From NCBI GenBank assembly GCA_028288125.1, contig JAQBOH010000130.1:1-58664 (forward strand): a DNA stretch of 58,664 nt. Direction: 5' to 3'. The translations under genes and the position numbers were made by a program. The stretch is from Mucilaginibacter sp. (GTDB lineage: Bacteria > Bacteroidota > Bacteroidia > Sphingobacteriales > Sphingobacteriaceae). Of this stretch, positions 16,921-25,766 are shown one piece after another; position 1 is the stretch's first letter, and each line of letters opens with the position of its first letter. Below the pieces are notes generated by a model that was given only the letters and a program-made list of their open reading frames with translations, had not been told where the DNA came from and did not search any database.

Positions 16921-18564
16921 TTAATTTTCGTAAGGCAAAGTAACGATAAACTCCGAGCCTTCGTTCATTTTGCTGGTAACGATTATATCACCATTCATAA
17001 AGTTAACAAGTTCTTTACAAAAAGCCAAACCCAAACCCACGCTGCCGTTCTGATTATACTGATTCTCTACCCGGTAAAACTTTTTAAATATATTGTCAAG
17101 CTCTTTTTTTTGTATGCCGATCCCTTTGTCCGCGAAAGAGAATATAATGTTCCGTTTATCCTGCGTAACATTAATATACAGCTGCCTTTTATCGGGATGC
17201 GAATATTTGTACGCATTTTCTATCAGGTTTTGAAAAACACTGCCCAGCAATACCGGGTCGGTATAAAACGATTTAACGCCATGCACCGCGCAGCTTATTT
17301 TAAAGTCGGGGTATTTAATTTTGAAAGTCTCTTTATAACTATTCACAAATTCGCCCACATCAATTTCCTCTTTTTTAATATCTATCGATTTATTTTCGAG
17401 CTGGGTAAATGACAATAGCTTGTTCATCAGGTCATTCAGCTTATCGGCTTCCTCATTTAAAATTTTGCCATACTGCTTACGCTGCCTTTCGCTCAATTCG
17501 CTGTCTCCGCTTAAATTCGATCCCGCGATTTTTATTACGCTTACAGGCGTTTTAAATTCGTGGGTGAAATTATTGATGAAGTCGTACTGCAGCTTAAATA
17601 ATTTGACATTGACATTCAGGTTGCGGTAAATAAGCCAGCCTATCAATATTAAAAAAAAGTATATCAATAACACCAAAGCGGCAATGGGCATAAACCTGCG
17701 GTTGATTTCGGCTGTCAGGTAATCTTTCGCCGAACTGAAATATAGCTTTGAATTAGAGAACGCCCCGGATAGCGGCTCCTCAGTTACCAGGTTCCCGTTG
17801 CCGGTATCCAGGGGGTCATATACAACGGGTTGTATCGTGACGTCCTGGTACAATTCTTTATGCGTGTTCTTAATTTTGAGCAGAGAAGGATCAAGGAAAA
17901 AAGTCATCATATTCTGCTTCGAAAAAGATAACGCATTGCCATGTTTCTGCAGCTCCCTGAATATTCTGATATCCTCGCGCCGCAGGATATTGGAATAGCT
18001 GATCTTGTCGGGCTTTATATCATAAAAAGTATGAAAAATTTCGCTTTGGGTTGATCCCCGGGTAGTGTCCGAAAAAGTGATATAATCGCTTAATTTGAGC
18101 GCCATTTGCTTAAAATCGGTTTCATCCGGCGTAATTAGCTGGCGTTTCCCAAAAACCCTTCCTTTTTTATAATGATATTGAAAGGTAGCTTTAACCCATA
18201 TGCCCAGGTGATTTTTAACAAGGCCGCCCTTCGCCTGGTTGCCTATCCGCATATCATAAAAAACGATCCGCTTCACAAAGGGATAATCATGAAAAACAGC
18301 ATCAGCATATTTAGCCGCCGACGCTGAATCCAAAAACCCCTGATAAGATGTTATTTCGGGTATCTTATTCTGAAAAAGGTCATAATATGGTTTTACAGTT
18401 TGTTCAAGTACATCTATCTTTTTTGAGGAAAATTCGTTCTCGACATATTTTCCCATAAGGTTATACGAAACATACAGGGCGATTAAAAACGCAACCGATA
18501 TCAGGATCAGGAAAATAGTGATCAGTGAAAAATTTTTCCGGTAAACGTGTTGCGCGCTCTTCAT
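16921..18564 (-). CDS. Membrane sensor histidine kinase
   Basis: 547 residues. Transmembrane segments at about 13-33 and 293-315 enclose an extracytoplasmic sensor region of about 260 residues with no recognised domain. Then come the dimerisation/phospho-acceptor box with His335 (NFTHEFKTPVSVIK), the N box (NLIENAYKYS), G1 (DKGIGIQ) and G2 (GSVGLGLAFCKEL). It phosphorylates the response regulator encoded directly downstream. The gene starts 9 bases after the stop of the S9-like lipoprotein gene, which suggests that the lipoprotein and kinase are made together. Confidence 0.93.
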   Translation of the reverse strand: MKSAQHVYRKNFSLITIFLILISVAFLIALYVSYNLMGKYVENEFSSKKIDVLEQTVKPYYDLFQNKIPEITSYQGFLDSASAAKYADAVFHDYPFVKRIVFYDMRIGNQAKGGLVKNHLGIWVKATFQYHYKKGRVFGKRQLITPDETDFKQMALKLSDYITFSDTTRGSTQSEIFHTFYDIKPDKISYSNILRREDIRIFRELQKHGNALSFSKQNMMTFFLDPSLLKIKNTHKELYQDVTIQPVVYDPLDTGNGNLVTEEPLSGAFSNSKLYFSSAKDYLTAEINRRFMPIAALVLLIYFFLILIGWLIYRNLNVNVKLFKLQYDFINNFTHEFKTPVSVIKIAGSNLSGDSELSERQRKQYGKILNEEADKLNDLMNKLLSFTQLENKSIDIKKEEIDVGEFVNSYKETFKIKYPDFKISCAVHGVKSFYTDPVLLGSVFQNLIENAYKYSHPDKRQLYINVTQDKRNIIFSFADKGIGIQKKELDNIFKKFYRVENQYNQNGSVGLGLAFCKELVNFMNGDIIVTSKMNEGSEFIVTLPYEN

Positions 18565-18573
18565 ATCAGCGGT

Positions 18574-20472
18574 TTAAGGTTTAACCCGCATGTTGCTATC
18601 CAGGAATTTTTCTATTTCAGTATACATTTCCAGCCTGTTGCGCTCATTTCTGAAATTCGCACGCTCATTTGGCTTCAGGAAATACTTTACCATGTCTTTT
18701 CCATTTTGTTTTTCCAACTCGCGCACAAATCGGTTTAACTCACTGATATTTGCACGGGGATCCTTCGCTCCCTGGAAAATAAGCAACGGCGCCCTGATCT
18801 TATCCGGATGAAACACCGGCGATATGGCCCTAAGCCGGCTTGCGTCGGTTTCGGGGTTTCCTACCATTTCGTACGTCATTTGCAACAACGGTTTTTGAAA
18901 CGGGGGCGCATCTTTAATATACGTAAAGAAATTAATGAGGCCATGCTGCACTATGGCGCAATTATATAACTCCGGGTGAAATGAAACGCCGTACAAAGCC
19001 GAAAACCCGCCGAACCCTCTGCCAAATATGGCTATCTTTTTAGGGTTAGCTGTTTTATTCCTGATAAGCCATTTAACGCCATCTGTAATATCCTGCTGTA
19101 TTTTTCCGCCGACTTCCTTAAATCCAGCGCTATGAAAAGCCTTCCCAAAACCCGTTGAGCCCCGGTAATTAACCTGAAAAACGGCGTATCCGCGGTTAGC
19201 CAAAAACTGCACCTCGGGATCATAACCCCAAACGCTGTGATTAAACGGCCCATCATGCGGCATTACTACTACCGGAAGGTTCGCCTTATTTTCATTTAAT
19301 GGAAAAGTAAGGTACCCGCTGATGTCCATGCCATCACTCGCTTTAAAGGAGACCGGTCGCATGGCACATAACTCTTCGGATCTAAGGTTTGAATTTATAT
19401 CGCCCAGCTTGGTTAATTTACCTATGCTGCCTTCATATAAATAATACGAGCCCGGGTTACGATCGGTATAAATATTGATTATAAACTTATTTTCGGCGCT
19501 GTCCCTGTCGGTTATATCTACTTCGTTACCTTTCAGGTTATTAAGTACCTTATCGTAAATATCCTCGATATCATTGTTTAAAAAATGTTTTTGCGGCGTT
19601 GCGGCATCCCACGAAACCAGCTCAAGCCGGTGTTTATTTCTTGAGTACTCGGCATATTGTATATCAGCATTTCCGATAGCATAAATTATTTTTCGCTCCT
19701 TGCCGGTTTCTGCATTTATTTCAACAAGCGCCGTTTTATCGCGCTCATCATTTGATAAAGCGTAGAAATAATTTTTTTCACCGGTAAACGCTATCGGTTT
19801 AACTGAAGTTTTAAAATTGTTGGCAATGATACGCTTAAAAGGCAGATGATCATTCGGACGAAAGAGGATGTTTTCGTCAACGCCGTCATATTCCCTAACG
19901 AGCCGTATCTTACCATCCGCATCCGGGTACCATTGGGTTATATTGCCGGGGTTTATCAAATACGGGTTTAACGCGCCGGTGGTAATGTTCAGGCGGTATA
20001 TATCAAAATTTGCCGGATCCCGTTTGTTCATTCGGATGGTAACAACATCCGGTTCATGCTTATTAAGGCACACCATAGATATCCGCACCTTCTTCTCTGA
20101 AAGGATATTGCGTATTTTTAAGCTGGAAACATCCAGCGTAAACATCCTGTATCCGTCCTGATCGATAACATCCTGAGAAAAAACAATTTTATTATTATAT
20201 GTCCAGAAATAATCGTTCCGGATTGAATAATCAGCGAAAGAAGTAGCCATGCGTTCCTCCCCGTCGTCCAATGATTGGATAAATAAATTTTGCTTCTCCT
20301 TATAGGGTTTTAGGTACGAAATATACCTGCCGTCAGGAGATATCCTGAAGGTGCTTTTTTCGGGTGTTTTAAAAAAATCAGCAATAGGTACTTGTCTCGC
20401 CCTTTGCTGATGACAGGCACATAAGGCGATTACCACATAAATAAAAACTGATGCTTTTAAATGCTTTAGCAT
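18574..20472 (-). CDS. Prolyl-oligopeptidase (S9)-like lipoprotein lacking catalytic Ser and His
   Basis: 632 residues. The signal ends in a lipobox with Cys20 (LCAC), so it is probably a membrane lipoprotein. Residues about 30-380 fit a beta-propeller, and about 390-632 an alpha/beta-hydrolase domain (YLTFPLNENK, VVMPHDGPF, NYRGSTGFGKAF, SPVFHPDKIRAPLL). The nucleophile elbow reads GRGFGG where active S9 enzymes have GxSxGG, so the nucleophile is Gly486; the usual DEGHGF segment reads NERANF, so the His position is Ala605. Asp571 (GAKDPR) remains. It is likely a non-hydrolytic relative, possibly a sensor or binding partner for the kinase encoded 9 bases downstream; that role is inference. 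Confidence 0.88.
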   Translation of the reverse strand: MLKHLKASVFIYVVIALCACHQQRARQVPIADFFKTPEKSTFRISPDGRYISYLKPYKEKQNLFIQSLDDGEERMATSFADYSIRNDYFWTYNNKIVFSQDVIDQDGYRMFTLDVSSLKIRNILSEKKVRISMVCLNKHEPDVVTIRMNKRDPANFDIYRLNITTGALNPYLINPGNITQWYPDADGKIRLVREYDGVDENILFRPNDHLPFKRIIANNFKTSVKPIAFTGEKNYFYALSNDERDKTALVEINAETGKERKIIYAIGNADIQYAEYSRNKHRLELVSWDAATPQKHFLNNDIEDIYDKVLNNLKGNEVDITDRDSAENKFIINIYTDRNPGSYYLYEGSIGKLTKLGDINSNLRSEELCAMRPVSFKASDGMDISGYLTFPLNENKANLPVVVMPHDGPFNHSVWGYDPEVQFLANRGYAVFQVNYRGSTGFGKAFHSAGFKEVGGKIQQDITDGVKWLIRNKTANPKKIAIFGRGFGGFSALYGVSFHPELYNCAIVQHGLINFFTYIKDAPPFQKPLLQMTYEMVGNPETDASRLRAISPVFHPDKIRAPLLIFQGAKDPRANISELNRFVRELEKQNGKDMVKYFLKPNERANFRNERNRLEMYTEIEKFLDSNMRVKP

Positions 20473-20569
20473 TGTAGGTTATTCTGGATTTTAATCAGGT
20501 TAAGGTATACAAATAACTCAAAGTATTCAAACTGTCACTACAATTTTACCCGTTAAAAACGTTATAAAA

Positions 20570-20656
20570 GAACCAGGAGCCAGGAAGCAGGAGTTAAGAG
20601 AAAACGATTCATTATCGTCCGGTTCATCTTGATTCTTGCTTCCTGGCTCTTGGTTC
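20570..20656. repeat. Seven-base-period hairpin C (GARNCAA family)
   Basis: The left arm 20570-20600 is made of words such as GAACCAG and GAGCCAG; the right arm 20627-20656 is its near-perfect complement, with words such as CTTGATT and CTTGGTT, around a 26-base loop. It lies between two divergent genes, so it cannot be a terminator for either. The same word family occurs at 55467 and 58005. Confidence 0.75.
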
Positions 20657-20672
20657 ACCTAAAGTAATTGAT

Positions 20673-20680
20673 TATTTTTG
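20673..20680 (+). promoter_or_regulatory. -7 promoter element of the TPR gene
   Basis: TATTTTTG matches TAnnTTTG and ends 5 bases before ATG 20686, suggesting that transcription starts at or next to the start codon. Confidence 0.5.
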
Positions 20681-20685
20681 AACAG

Positions 20686-22494
20686 ATGAAGCGGTTGTGC
20701 CTTTTTGCCTTTTTAGTTTTTACCTGTGCCGGGGTTTTTGCCCAGGTCAATGAGCTGCAGCTGGCAAAGCAATTTGCCGATGGCGGCGAACCGCAAAAAG
20801 CGCTGGATATTTACCAAAAATTATATAAGCAGGATAATGATGCATATTATTCTGTTTATTTAAGCAGCCTGCTGTCCCTTAAAAGATTTGATGAAGCTGT
20901 AAATATCACCAAAAGAATCATGCACAGGCATCCGGACGACCGCGAGTATGTCATCCGGCTGGGCGCTATATATATACAACAGGGCGCAAGTGAAAAGGCT
21001 GACGCGCTGTATGATGACATGATAAAAAATCTGCCGCCTGACCAAAGTGCGATCGCCATGCTGGCCGCACAATTTTACCAGAATGCCAATATCGATTATG
21101 CGATTAAAATATTCCAGCAGGGGCGTAAGCTATTACACAGCGACGCGCTGTTCTCATACGAGCTGATAAACCTGTACCGTTATAAACGGGATAAGCCGGC
21201 TTTAACAGAAGAATATCTTAATTTTCTACCCGCTAATCCTTCGTTTACCAGCCAGGCCGAGAACGCGTTATCAAGCCTGTATGAAGGCGAGGCGGATTAT
21301 GATATGCTGAAGCAAGCATTGCTGAAACGGATACAAAAAGACCCGCAGCAAACTTTGTATATCGAATTGCTGACCTGGCAATACTTGCAGCAAAAACAAT
21401 TTGACCAGGCGCTGAACCAGGTACTCGCGATGAGCCGCCGGCAAAATGATGATGGCAGCTCTGTTTTTGAGCTTTGCCGCACCCTTGTTGCAAATGAAGC
21501 TTATGATGCTGCCATTCGTGGTTACGAATTTCTGGTAAGCAGAGGCAAGGATCAGCAATGGTACATCCCCGCAAAGATCGAGCTTATCAACACCAAAAAT
21601 TTACTGGTAACGTCCGGAAAATACACAAAAAACGATTTGCTCAGCCTGGAAAAGGACTACATTGACCTGCTGAATGAATTTGGCAAGAACAGCAATACAG
21701 CTTTTGCCATGCAAAAGCTGGCCGGCCTGCAGGCATTTAAACTGCACAAGCTTGATGATGCACAAAAACTGCTGGAAGAGGCGACCGGCATCCCTAACAT
21801 AAAACCCAGCCTGCTGGCTGCCTGCAAACTCGACCTGGGCGATATTTCGTTACTCAACAACCATCCCTGGGACGCCACATTATTGTATAGCCAGGTTGAA
21901 AAGGATTTTCCAAATTCATCAATCGGCCAGGACGCCAAGTACCGCAATGCCAAGCTGTCGTACTACACGGGCGATTTTACCTGGGCAAAAGGTCAGCTGG
22001 ATGTGTTAAAAGCGGCCACCACGCAGCTGATAGCTAATGACGCGTTAAATTTATCGCTTTTGATCTCGGATAATATTACCGCTGACACATCCGGGTCGGC
22101 CCTAAAAATGTATGCATGTGCCGACCTGCAGATATTTGCTGAACAGCCTGACAAAGCCTTGCGTATACTGGATAGCATCGACACTAAATATTCCGGCAAC
22201 TCCCTTACCGATGATATTTTAATGGCAAAGGCGCGTTTAATGATTCAGCAAAAAGAATATGCCGGCGCGGTTCCGCTCCTGAAAAAAATTGCCGAGGAAC
22301 ATAGCTTTGACCTTTGGGCCGACGATGCCGTTTTTATGCTGGGCGATATTTATGAAAACCACCTGCCGGACAAAGAACAAGCCAAAAAATACTATCAGAA
22401 AATCATAACCGACTACGCCGGAAGCCTTTGGATAAACGAAGCCCGTAAGCGTTTCAGACTATTACGCGGGGATAAGAATGAAACTTCGTCTTAG
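20686..22494 (+). CDS. Secreted tetratricopeptide-repeat protein
   Basis: About 602 residues from ATG 20686, chosen because it begins a clean signal peptide (MKRLCLFAFLVFTCAGVFAQ). A longer frame from TTG 20668 is less likely because it starts inside the promoter element. The mature chain is almost all helical repeat: TPR-like units such as QKALDIYQKLYKQDNDAYY and DEAVNITKRIMHRHPDDREY near the N-terminus, a middle block of longer helices, and a C-terminal pair (GDIYENHLPDKEQAKKYYQ) resembling BamD/YbgF-type repeats. It is probably a periplasmic or outer-membrane scaffold; no partner is identifiable. Confidence 0.85.
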   Translation: MKRLCLFAFLVFTCAGVFAQVNELQLAKQFADGGEPQKALDIYQKLYKQDNDAYYSVYLSSLLSLKRFDEAVNITKRIMHRHPDDREYVIRLGAIYIQQGASEKADALYDDMIKNLPPDQSAIAMLAAQFYQNANIDYAIKIFQQGRKLLHSDALFSYELINLYRYKRDKPALTEEYLNFLPANPSFTSQAENALSSLYEGEADYDMLKQALLKRIQKDPQQTLYIELLTWQYLQQKQFDQALNQVLAMSRRQNDDGSSVFELCRTLVANEAYDAAIRGYEFLVSRGKDQQWYIPAKIELINTKNLLVTSGKYTKNDLLSLEKDYIDLLNEFGKNSNTAFAMQKLAGLQAFKLHKLDDAQKLLEEATGIPNIKPSLLAACKLDLGDISLLNNHPWDATLLYSQVEKDFPNSSIGQDAKYRNAKLSYYTGDFTWAKGQLDVLKAATTQLIANDALNLSLLISDNITADTSGSALKMYACADLQIFAEQPDKALRILDSIDTKYSGNSLTDDILMAKARLMIQQKEYAGAVPLLKKIAEEHSFDLWADDAVFMLGDIYENHLPDKEQAKKYYQKIITDYAGSLWINEARKRFRLLRGDKNETSS

Positions 22495-22552
22495 ATGTGC
22501 AAATACTTGCTTATAGGCATCAGCACATTTGCAATTTGCACATCTGCACATT
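22493..22552. repeat. Seven-base-period hairpin D
   Basis: Left arm agatgtgcaaat (22493-22504) is complementary to words in the right part, which runs AGCACAT, TTGCAAT, TTGCACA, TCTGCAC in seven-base steps. It overlaps the stop region of the TPR gene. Confidence 0.6.
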
Positions 22553-22562
22553 AAAAAAATCG

Positions 22563-22570
22563 TATTTTTG
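22563..22570 (+). promoter_or_regulatory. -7 promoter element of the DUF4286 gene
   Basis: TATTTTTG followed by C-rich bases ends 6 bases before ATG 22577, again a leaderless-type spacing. Confidence 0.55.
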
Positions 22571-22576
22571 CCCCCA

Positions 22577-22885
22577 ATGATCATATTTAACGATACAGTA
22601 ATTGTAGAAGAAGCTATTCACCAAAAATGGCTCGGGTGGCTGCAGGAAGTACACATTCCCGCAGTAATGGCAACCGGATATTTCAATTCGTACAAGGTAT
22701 TAAACGTTATCGATTCGCCGAATGAGGGCGTGACCTATTGCATCCAGTATGAAACTGATAATATTCAAAAATTCAACGAATTTTATACAAAACATCTGCA
22801 CCAGCTCCAGGAAGCGCACAACAGGCAATTCGAAAACCAGTTTGTGATATTTAATACCCTGATGCAAACCGTCGACGCCAAATGA
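22577..22885 (+). CDS. DUF4286 family protein
   Basis: 102 residues from ATG 22577 (MIIFNDTVIVEEAIHQKWLG). The frame is open further upstream, but that part covers the hairpin and promoter and is not coding-like. The sequence is the small DUF4286 type found in Bacteroidota: an alternating strand/helix pattern with HIPAVMATGYF and CIQYETDNIQKFNEF, similar in shape to ferredoxin-like dimeric alpha-beta barrels. No function is known. Its end overlaps rfbC by four bases (ATGA), so the two are translationally coupled. Confidence 0.8.
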   Translation: MIIFNDTVIVEEAIHQKWLGWLQEVHIPAVMATGYFNSYKVLNVIDSPNEGVTYCIQYETDNIQKFNEFYTKHLHQLQEAHNRQFENQFVIFNTLMQTVDAK

Positions 22886-23430
22886 AGGTAATTGAAACGC
22901 CGCTTAAAGGCGTACTTATTATTGAACCGCGCATATTTGACGATGCCAGGGGATACTTTTACGAAAGCTACAACAAAGCCAGGTTTACTGAAGCTGGCAT
23001 CGGGGTTGATTTTGTACAGGATAACCAGTCGCTATCGCAAAAAGGCGCAGTTAGAGGCCTTCACGGGCAGGCCGACCCGTTCGCCCAGGGAAAACTGGTC
23101 CGCGTGATCAACGGAAGGGTACTGGATGTGGCATTGGATATCCGCAAAAAGTCACCTACATATGGAAAGCATTTTTCAATTGAGTTATCCGGGGAAAACA
23201 AACTTCAATTGTGGATTCCTGCAGGTTTCCTGCACGGTTTTTCGACGCTTGAAGACGATACCATTTTTACCTACAAAGTCAACAACTATTACGATAAAGC
23301 ATCCGAAATTGGCGTGATATGGAATGACCCTGGTTTGGGTATCGACTGGGGTATTGATCAAAATACCGCGGTGCTATCGCCGAAGGACGAGCTTCTTGTT
23401 AATTTTAACGATTTTGTAAGTCCCTTTTAA
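22882..23430 (+). CDS. rfbC: dTDP-4-dehydrorhamnose 3,5-epimerase
   Basis: 182 residues, the usual length of RmlC. It has GVLIIEPRIFDDARGYFYES at the N-terminus, VRGLHGQADPFAQGKLVRV with the catalytic His and substrate-binding residues, LDIRKKSPTYGKH with the catalytic-dyad Asp, and WIPAGFLHGF, all on a cupin fold. It epimerises C3 and C5 of dTDP-4-keto-6-deoxyglucose for dTDP-rhamnose and surface polysaccharide. The other rml genes are not in the window, so it is separated from its pathway; it overlaps the DUF4286 gene. Confidence 0.92.
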   Translation: MKVIETPLKGVLIIEPRIFDDARGYFYESYNKARFTEAGIGVDFVQDNQSLSQKGAVRGLHGQADPFAQGKLVRVINGRVLDVALDIRKKSPTYGKHFSIELSGENKLQLWIPAGFLHGFSTLEDDTIFTYKVNNYYDKASEIGVIWNDPGLGIDWGIDQNTAVLSPKDELLVNFNDFVSPF

Positions 23431-23431
23431 A

Positions 23432-24259
23432 TTACTGCTTTATCAAATTATACAGCTCATCCAGTTTTGGCGTAAGCACAATTTCGATACGCCTGTTTTT
23501 GGCAAGCGCCTCGGGCGTTTCCGCCGCATCAACAGGCTGAAACTCACCTTTGCCCGTAGCAGTAATGCGGCGGGGATCAACTTTTTCAACTTCGGTGAGA
23601 TACCGGCTTACTGATGTGGCGCGCAATACGCTCAGGTCCCAGTTATCCTTGATCTGTCCCAGGTTGACTACTTTTTTATTGTCGGTATGCCCTTCAACCG
23701 CGATGTTGATATCCGGCTCCTTATTCAGCACTGCTGCCAGCTGCTCAAGCGCCATCTTACCGCGCGCGTCAATAACAATACTGCCTGATGGGAACAAGAG
23801 CTTATCAGTTAACGACACATATACTTTACCATTGCGGATATCAACCGTTAGCCCGTTTTGCTGGAAGCCGAGCAAAGCCTTCTGCAATTTATCTTTAAGC
23901 GCGTTGGTCGCCTCGTCACGCTTGCGCAATATATCTTCTACTTCCTTTAAACGTGCTTCCCGCTTTTTTAGATCGCTGGACAGTTCGCCTACTTTTGACG
24001 AGCTGGCGCTATAGTTCGTGTTTAAAGTATTGTACTTATCGCTTAATGCATTGTAAGTGCCTTGCATATCGCTGATCTCGTGGTGCAGGCGCATAACATC
24101 AGCCCTTAACCGCGCTACGGTATCTTCCAGACTGCCGGTACGTGTTGAAAGCGAATCGCGCTCGGCTACCAACGCTTTATACTTTTTAGGCGATAATATC
24201 ACACAAGAGTGTAAAGCAAAAAATAAAATGGCTGCAAAAAAACAATATCTAATTTTCAT
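23432..24259 (-). CDS. OmpA-family lipoprotein with coiled coil
   Basis: 275 residues from ATG 24259, which gives a lipoprotein signal with lipobox LHSC. A longer frame starts at 24325 but overlaps the upstream gene and lacks a signal. Residues about 30-125 form a coiled coil with heptad Leu/Val (LVAERDSLSTRTGSLEDTVA onward). The C-terminal OmpA domain has VEGHTDNKKV and LSVLRATSVSRYL with the Asp and Arg that bind peptidoglycan, and GKGEFQPV. It probably tethers the outer membrane to peptidoglycan. It converges with rfbC, one base apart. Confidence 0.88.
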   Translation of the reverse strand: MKIRYCFFAAILFFALHSCVILSPKKYKALVAERDSLSTRTGSLEDTVARLRADVMRLHHEISDMQGTYNALSDKYNTLNTNYSASSSKVGELSSDLKKREARLKEVEDILRKRDEATNALKDKLQKALLGFQQNGLTVDIRNGKVYVSLTDKLLFPSGSIVIDARGKMALEQLAAVLNKEPDINIAVEGHTDNKKVVNLGQIKDNWDLSVLRATSVSRYLTEVEKVDPRRITATGKGEFQPVDAAETPEALAKNRRIEIVLTPKLDELYNLIKQ

Positions 24260-24273
24260 GTTGAAAGAATATA

Positions 24274-24936
24274 TTAAGCGATGGCATTGTTTAAAAAAAC
24301 ATTTAGCGGATAAATTTTGGCGCATACAGCTGCTGCAAATGTAACGCTATCTTTGAGAAATAGCCGCTCATCTTTTAACTGATGAAAAGCCACAAAGCTT
24401 TTGAGCTTTAACAGGTCGATAATTTCATTATCGGCACTATATTCCTTGGGCACGTTTTTTAGCTGGTCCTGTTTCCTGAAATCACCGAATAACTTAACAA
24501 ACTCCTTCCCGTCGATTATTTTTTTCAAGTCGTTAGCGTTATAATCTATCTCCTGTCTAATCGCTTTTAAGTGATTTGCTTCGGGCATCCAGTACCCGCC
24601 GGCGATAAAAGTATTGCCCGATGAAATATGCAGGAAGTATTCAGCGCCGCCTGCCTTTAATCCCTTCGACGGAATGCTTATACCAAAATGGTTTTTATAG
24701 GGTGTTTTGTTTTTGCTGAACCTGATGTCGCGGTAAATACGCATCACGCACTTTTTTGGGTCGAGATTTTCATCAACACCCGGATCTATCTTGTGCATCT
24801 GCTTCAGCAGCTCACCGGTAAATTCAATTACATTTTCGCGGGCCGCCTCATAGCGTTCCTTATTTGTCTGGAACCATTCCCGGTTATTATTTTCGACCAG
24901 TTCTTTTAAAAAATCAAAGGTATGGGGTTGAATCAT
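24274..24936 (-). CDS. DUF2461 (TIGR02453-type) protein
   Basis: 220 residues that match the DUF2461 pattern: FLKELVENNNREWFQTNKERYE at the N-terminus, RIYRDIRFSKNKTPYKNHFG in the middle, and GGYWMPEANHLKAIRQEID. It is a cytoplasmic protein of unknown function, common in bacteria and fungi. The gene overlaps the upstream DUF983 gene by 23 bases and is followed 14 bases later by the OmpA-family gene, so it is within a co-directional run. Confidence 0.85.
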   Translation of the reverse strand: MIQPHTFDFLKELVENNNREWFQTNKERYEAARENVIEFTGELLKQMHKIDPGVDENLDPKKCVMRIYRDIRFSKNKTPYKNHFGISIPSKGLKAGGAEYFLHISSGNTFIAGGYWMPEANHLKAIRQEIDYNANDLKKIIDGKEFVKLFGDFRKQDQLKNVPKEYSADNEIIDLLKLKSFVAFHQLKDERLFLKDSVTFAAAVCAKIYPLNVFLNNAIA

Positions 24937-25321
24937 CTGTATCTAAATGCGGCTGGTAATTTATTTTAGGGGACAGCCAATATAAAAGTAAAACGCGGGA
25001 ATATCTGAAATTTAACGGAGAAAGCAAAAGGCATCCGGCCAAAATAACACCGCAATATAACCACGGAGAAGTGCTGTTATGGGTCAGCAGGTAAGTTAAA
25101 ACAACTATACCGAACGCCTCGGCCACATTTAACGCATAGCTTACGTACATGGCCGCGTAAAAATACCCCGGCTCAATTTCAAAATGCAGGTTGCAATGCG
25201 GGCAATGGTCATAAATTTTATTGGAGCCGAAACTATATATGCCACCTGCAAACATGCTGCCCCTTCGGCAACGCGGGCATTTGGTATGCAGCATTGCCCA
25301 TGATTTTGGTGTTTGTGACAT
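24914..25321 (-). CDS. DUF983 membrane protein with zinc-ribbon-like Cys pairs
   Basis: 135 residues. CPRCRRGSMF and CPHCNLHF form two CxxC pairs that look like a zinc ribbon, followed by EPGYFYAAMYVSYAL and two hydrophobic segments (about 55-77 and 87-106). DUF983 proteins often lie near oxidase genes in Proteobacteria and Bacteroidota; a role in oxidase assembly has been suggested from context only. Here it follows the respiratory locus on the same strand. Confidence 0.85.
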   Translation of the reverse strand: MSQTPKSWAMLHTKCPRCRRGSMFAGGIYSFGSNKIYDHCPHCNLHFEIEPGYFYAAMYVSYALNVAEAFGIVVLTYLLTHNSTSPWLYCGVILAGCLLLSPLNFRYSRVLLLYWLSPKINYQPHLDTDDSTPYL

Positions 25322-25358
25322 AATAAATTTGGAGAGACCGGATTACCGGCAACGAGCC

Positions 25359-25637
25359 TTAGTTTAAGTGCAGTTTTTCGTCGCGCATATTAAGGCTTAT
25401 ATTTTTACGGCGGTATTTTTTGTACCAAACGAATCCTACAAGTGCAACAGCCAGGTATGGCGCGGCTAACAAATATAATATGCCTTTATTTAAGCCGTTT
25501 GCCGTGGTATCGCCGCTTTTCGCATTCGTTGCAACGGTGGCCGCGCATTGGGCGCATTGCGCATTAACCGGCTTTATGCTGAAAAGCATCATTCCGAAAA
25601 CCAATATAAACAATGCCATTTTTAAGCCTGTTTTCAT
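25359..25637 (-). CDS. Small secreted or membrane protein of unknown function
   Basis: 92 residues with a signal peptide (cut near NAQ, residue 27), a CAQCAA motif immediately after cleavage, a C-terminal transmembrane segment (about 52-70) and a basic tail (KKYRRK). I do not recognise a named family. The CxxC at the mature N-terminus could bind a metal or be oxidised. It is at the 3' end of the oxidase-assembly gene run and has its own promoter-like element at 25642-25649. Confidence 0.7.
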   Translation of the reverse strand: MKTGLKMALFILVFGMMLFSIKPVNAQCAQCAATVATNAKSGDTTANGLNKGILYLLAAPYLAVALVGFVWYKKYRRKNISLNMRDEKLHLN

Positions 25638-25641
25638 GATG

Positions 25642-25649
25642 CAAATTTA
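25642..25649 (-). promoter_or_regulatory. -7 promoter element of the 92-residue protein gene
   Basis: On the minus strand it reads TAAATTTG and ends 4 bases before the ATG at 25637, so the mRNA would be leaderless. Confidence 0.45.
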
Positions 25650-25664
25650 GTTATATTTTTTACA

Positions 25665-25766
25665 ATGGGTTGGTTGAATTGGATTAAGTTGATTGGATTA
25701 AATTGCCTAAAAATGAATCTAACAACATTTACAACAACTACAACATTCAACTTTGCAACCAATTAA
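25665..25766. repeat. Loose seven-base-period array E
   Basis: A left part rich in TTG words (TGGTTGA, ATTGGAT, TAAGTTG) is followed by a right part rich in CAAC words, so the two halves are complementary. The spacing is 7 on the left but drifts to 7-9 on the right. It fills the gap between DUF420 and the small protein gene. Confidence 0.5.
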
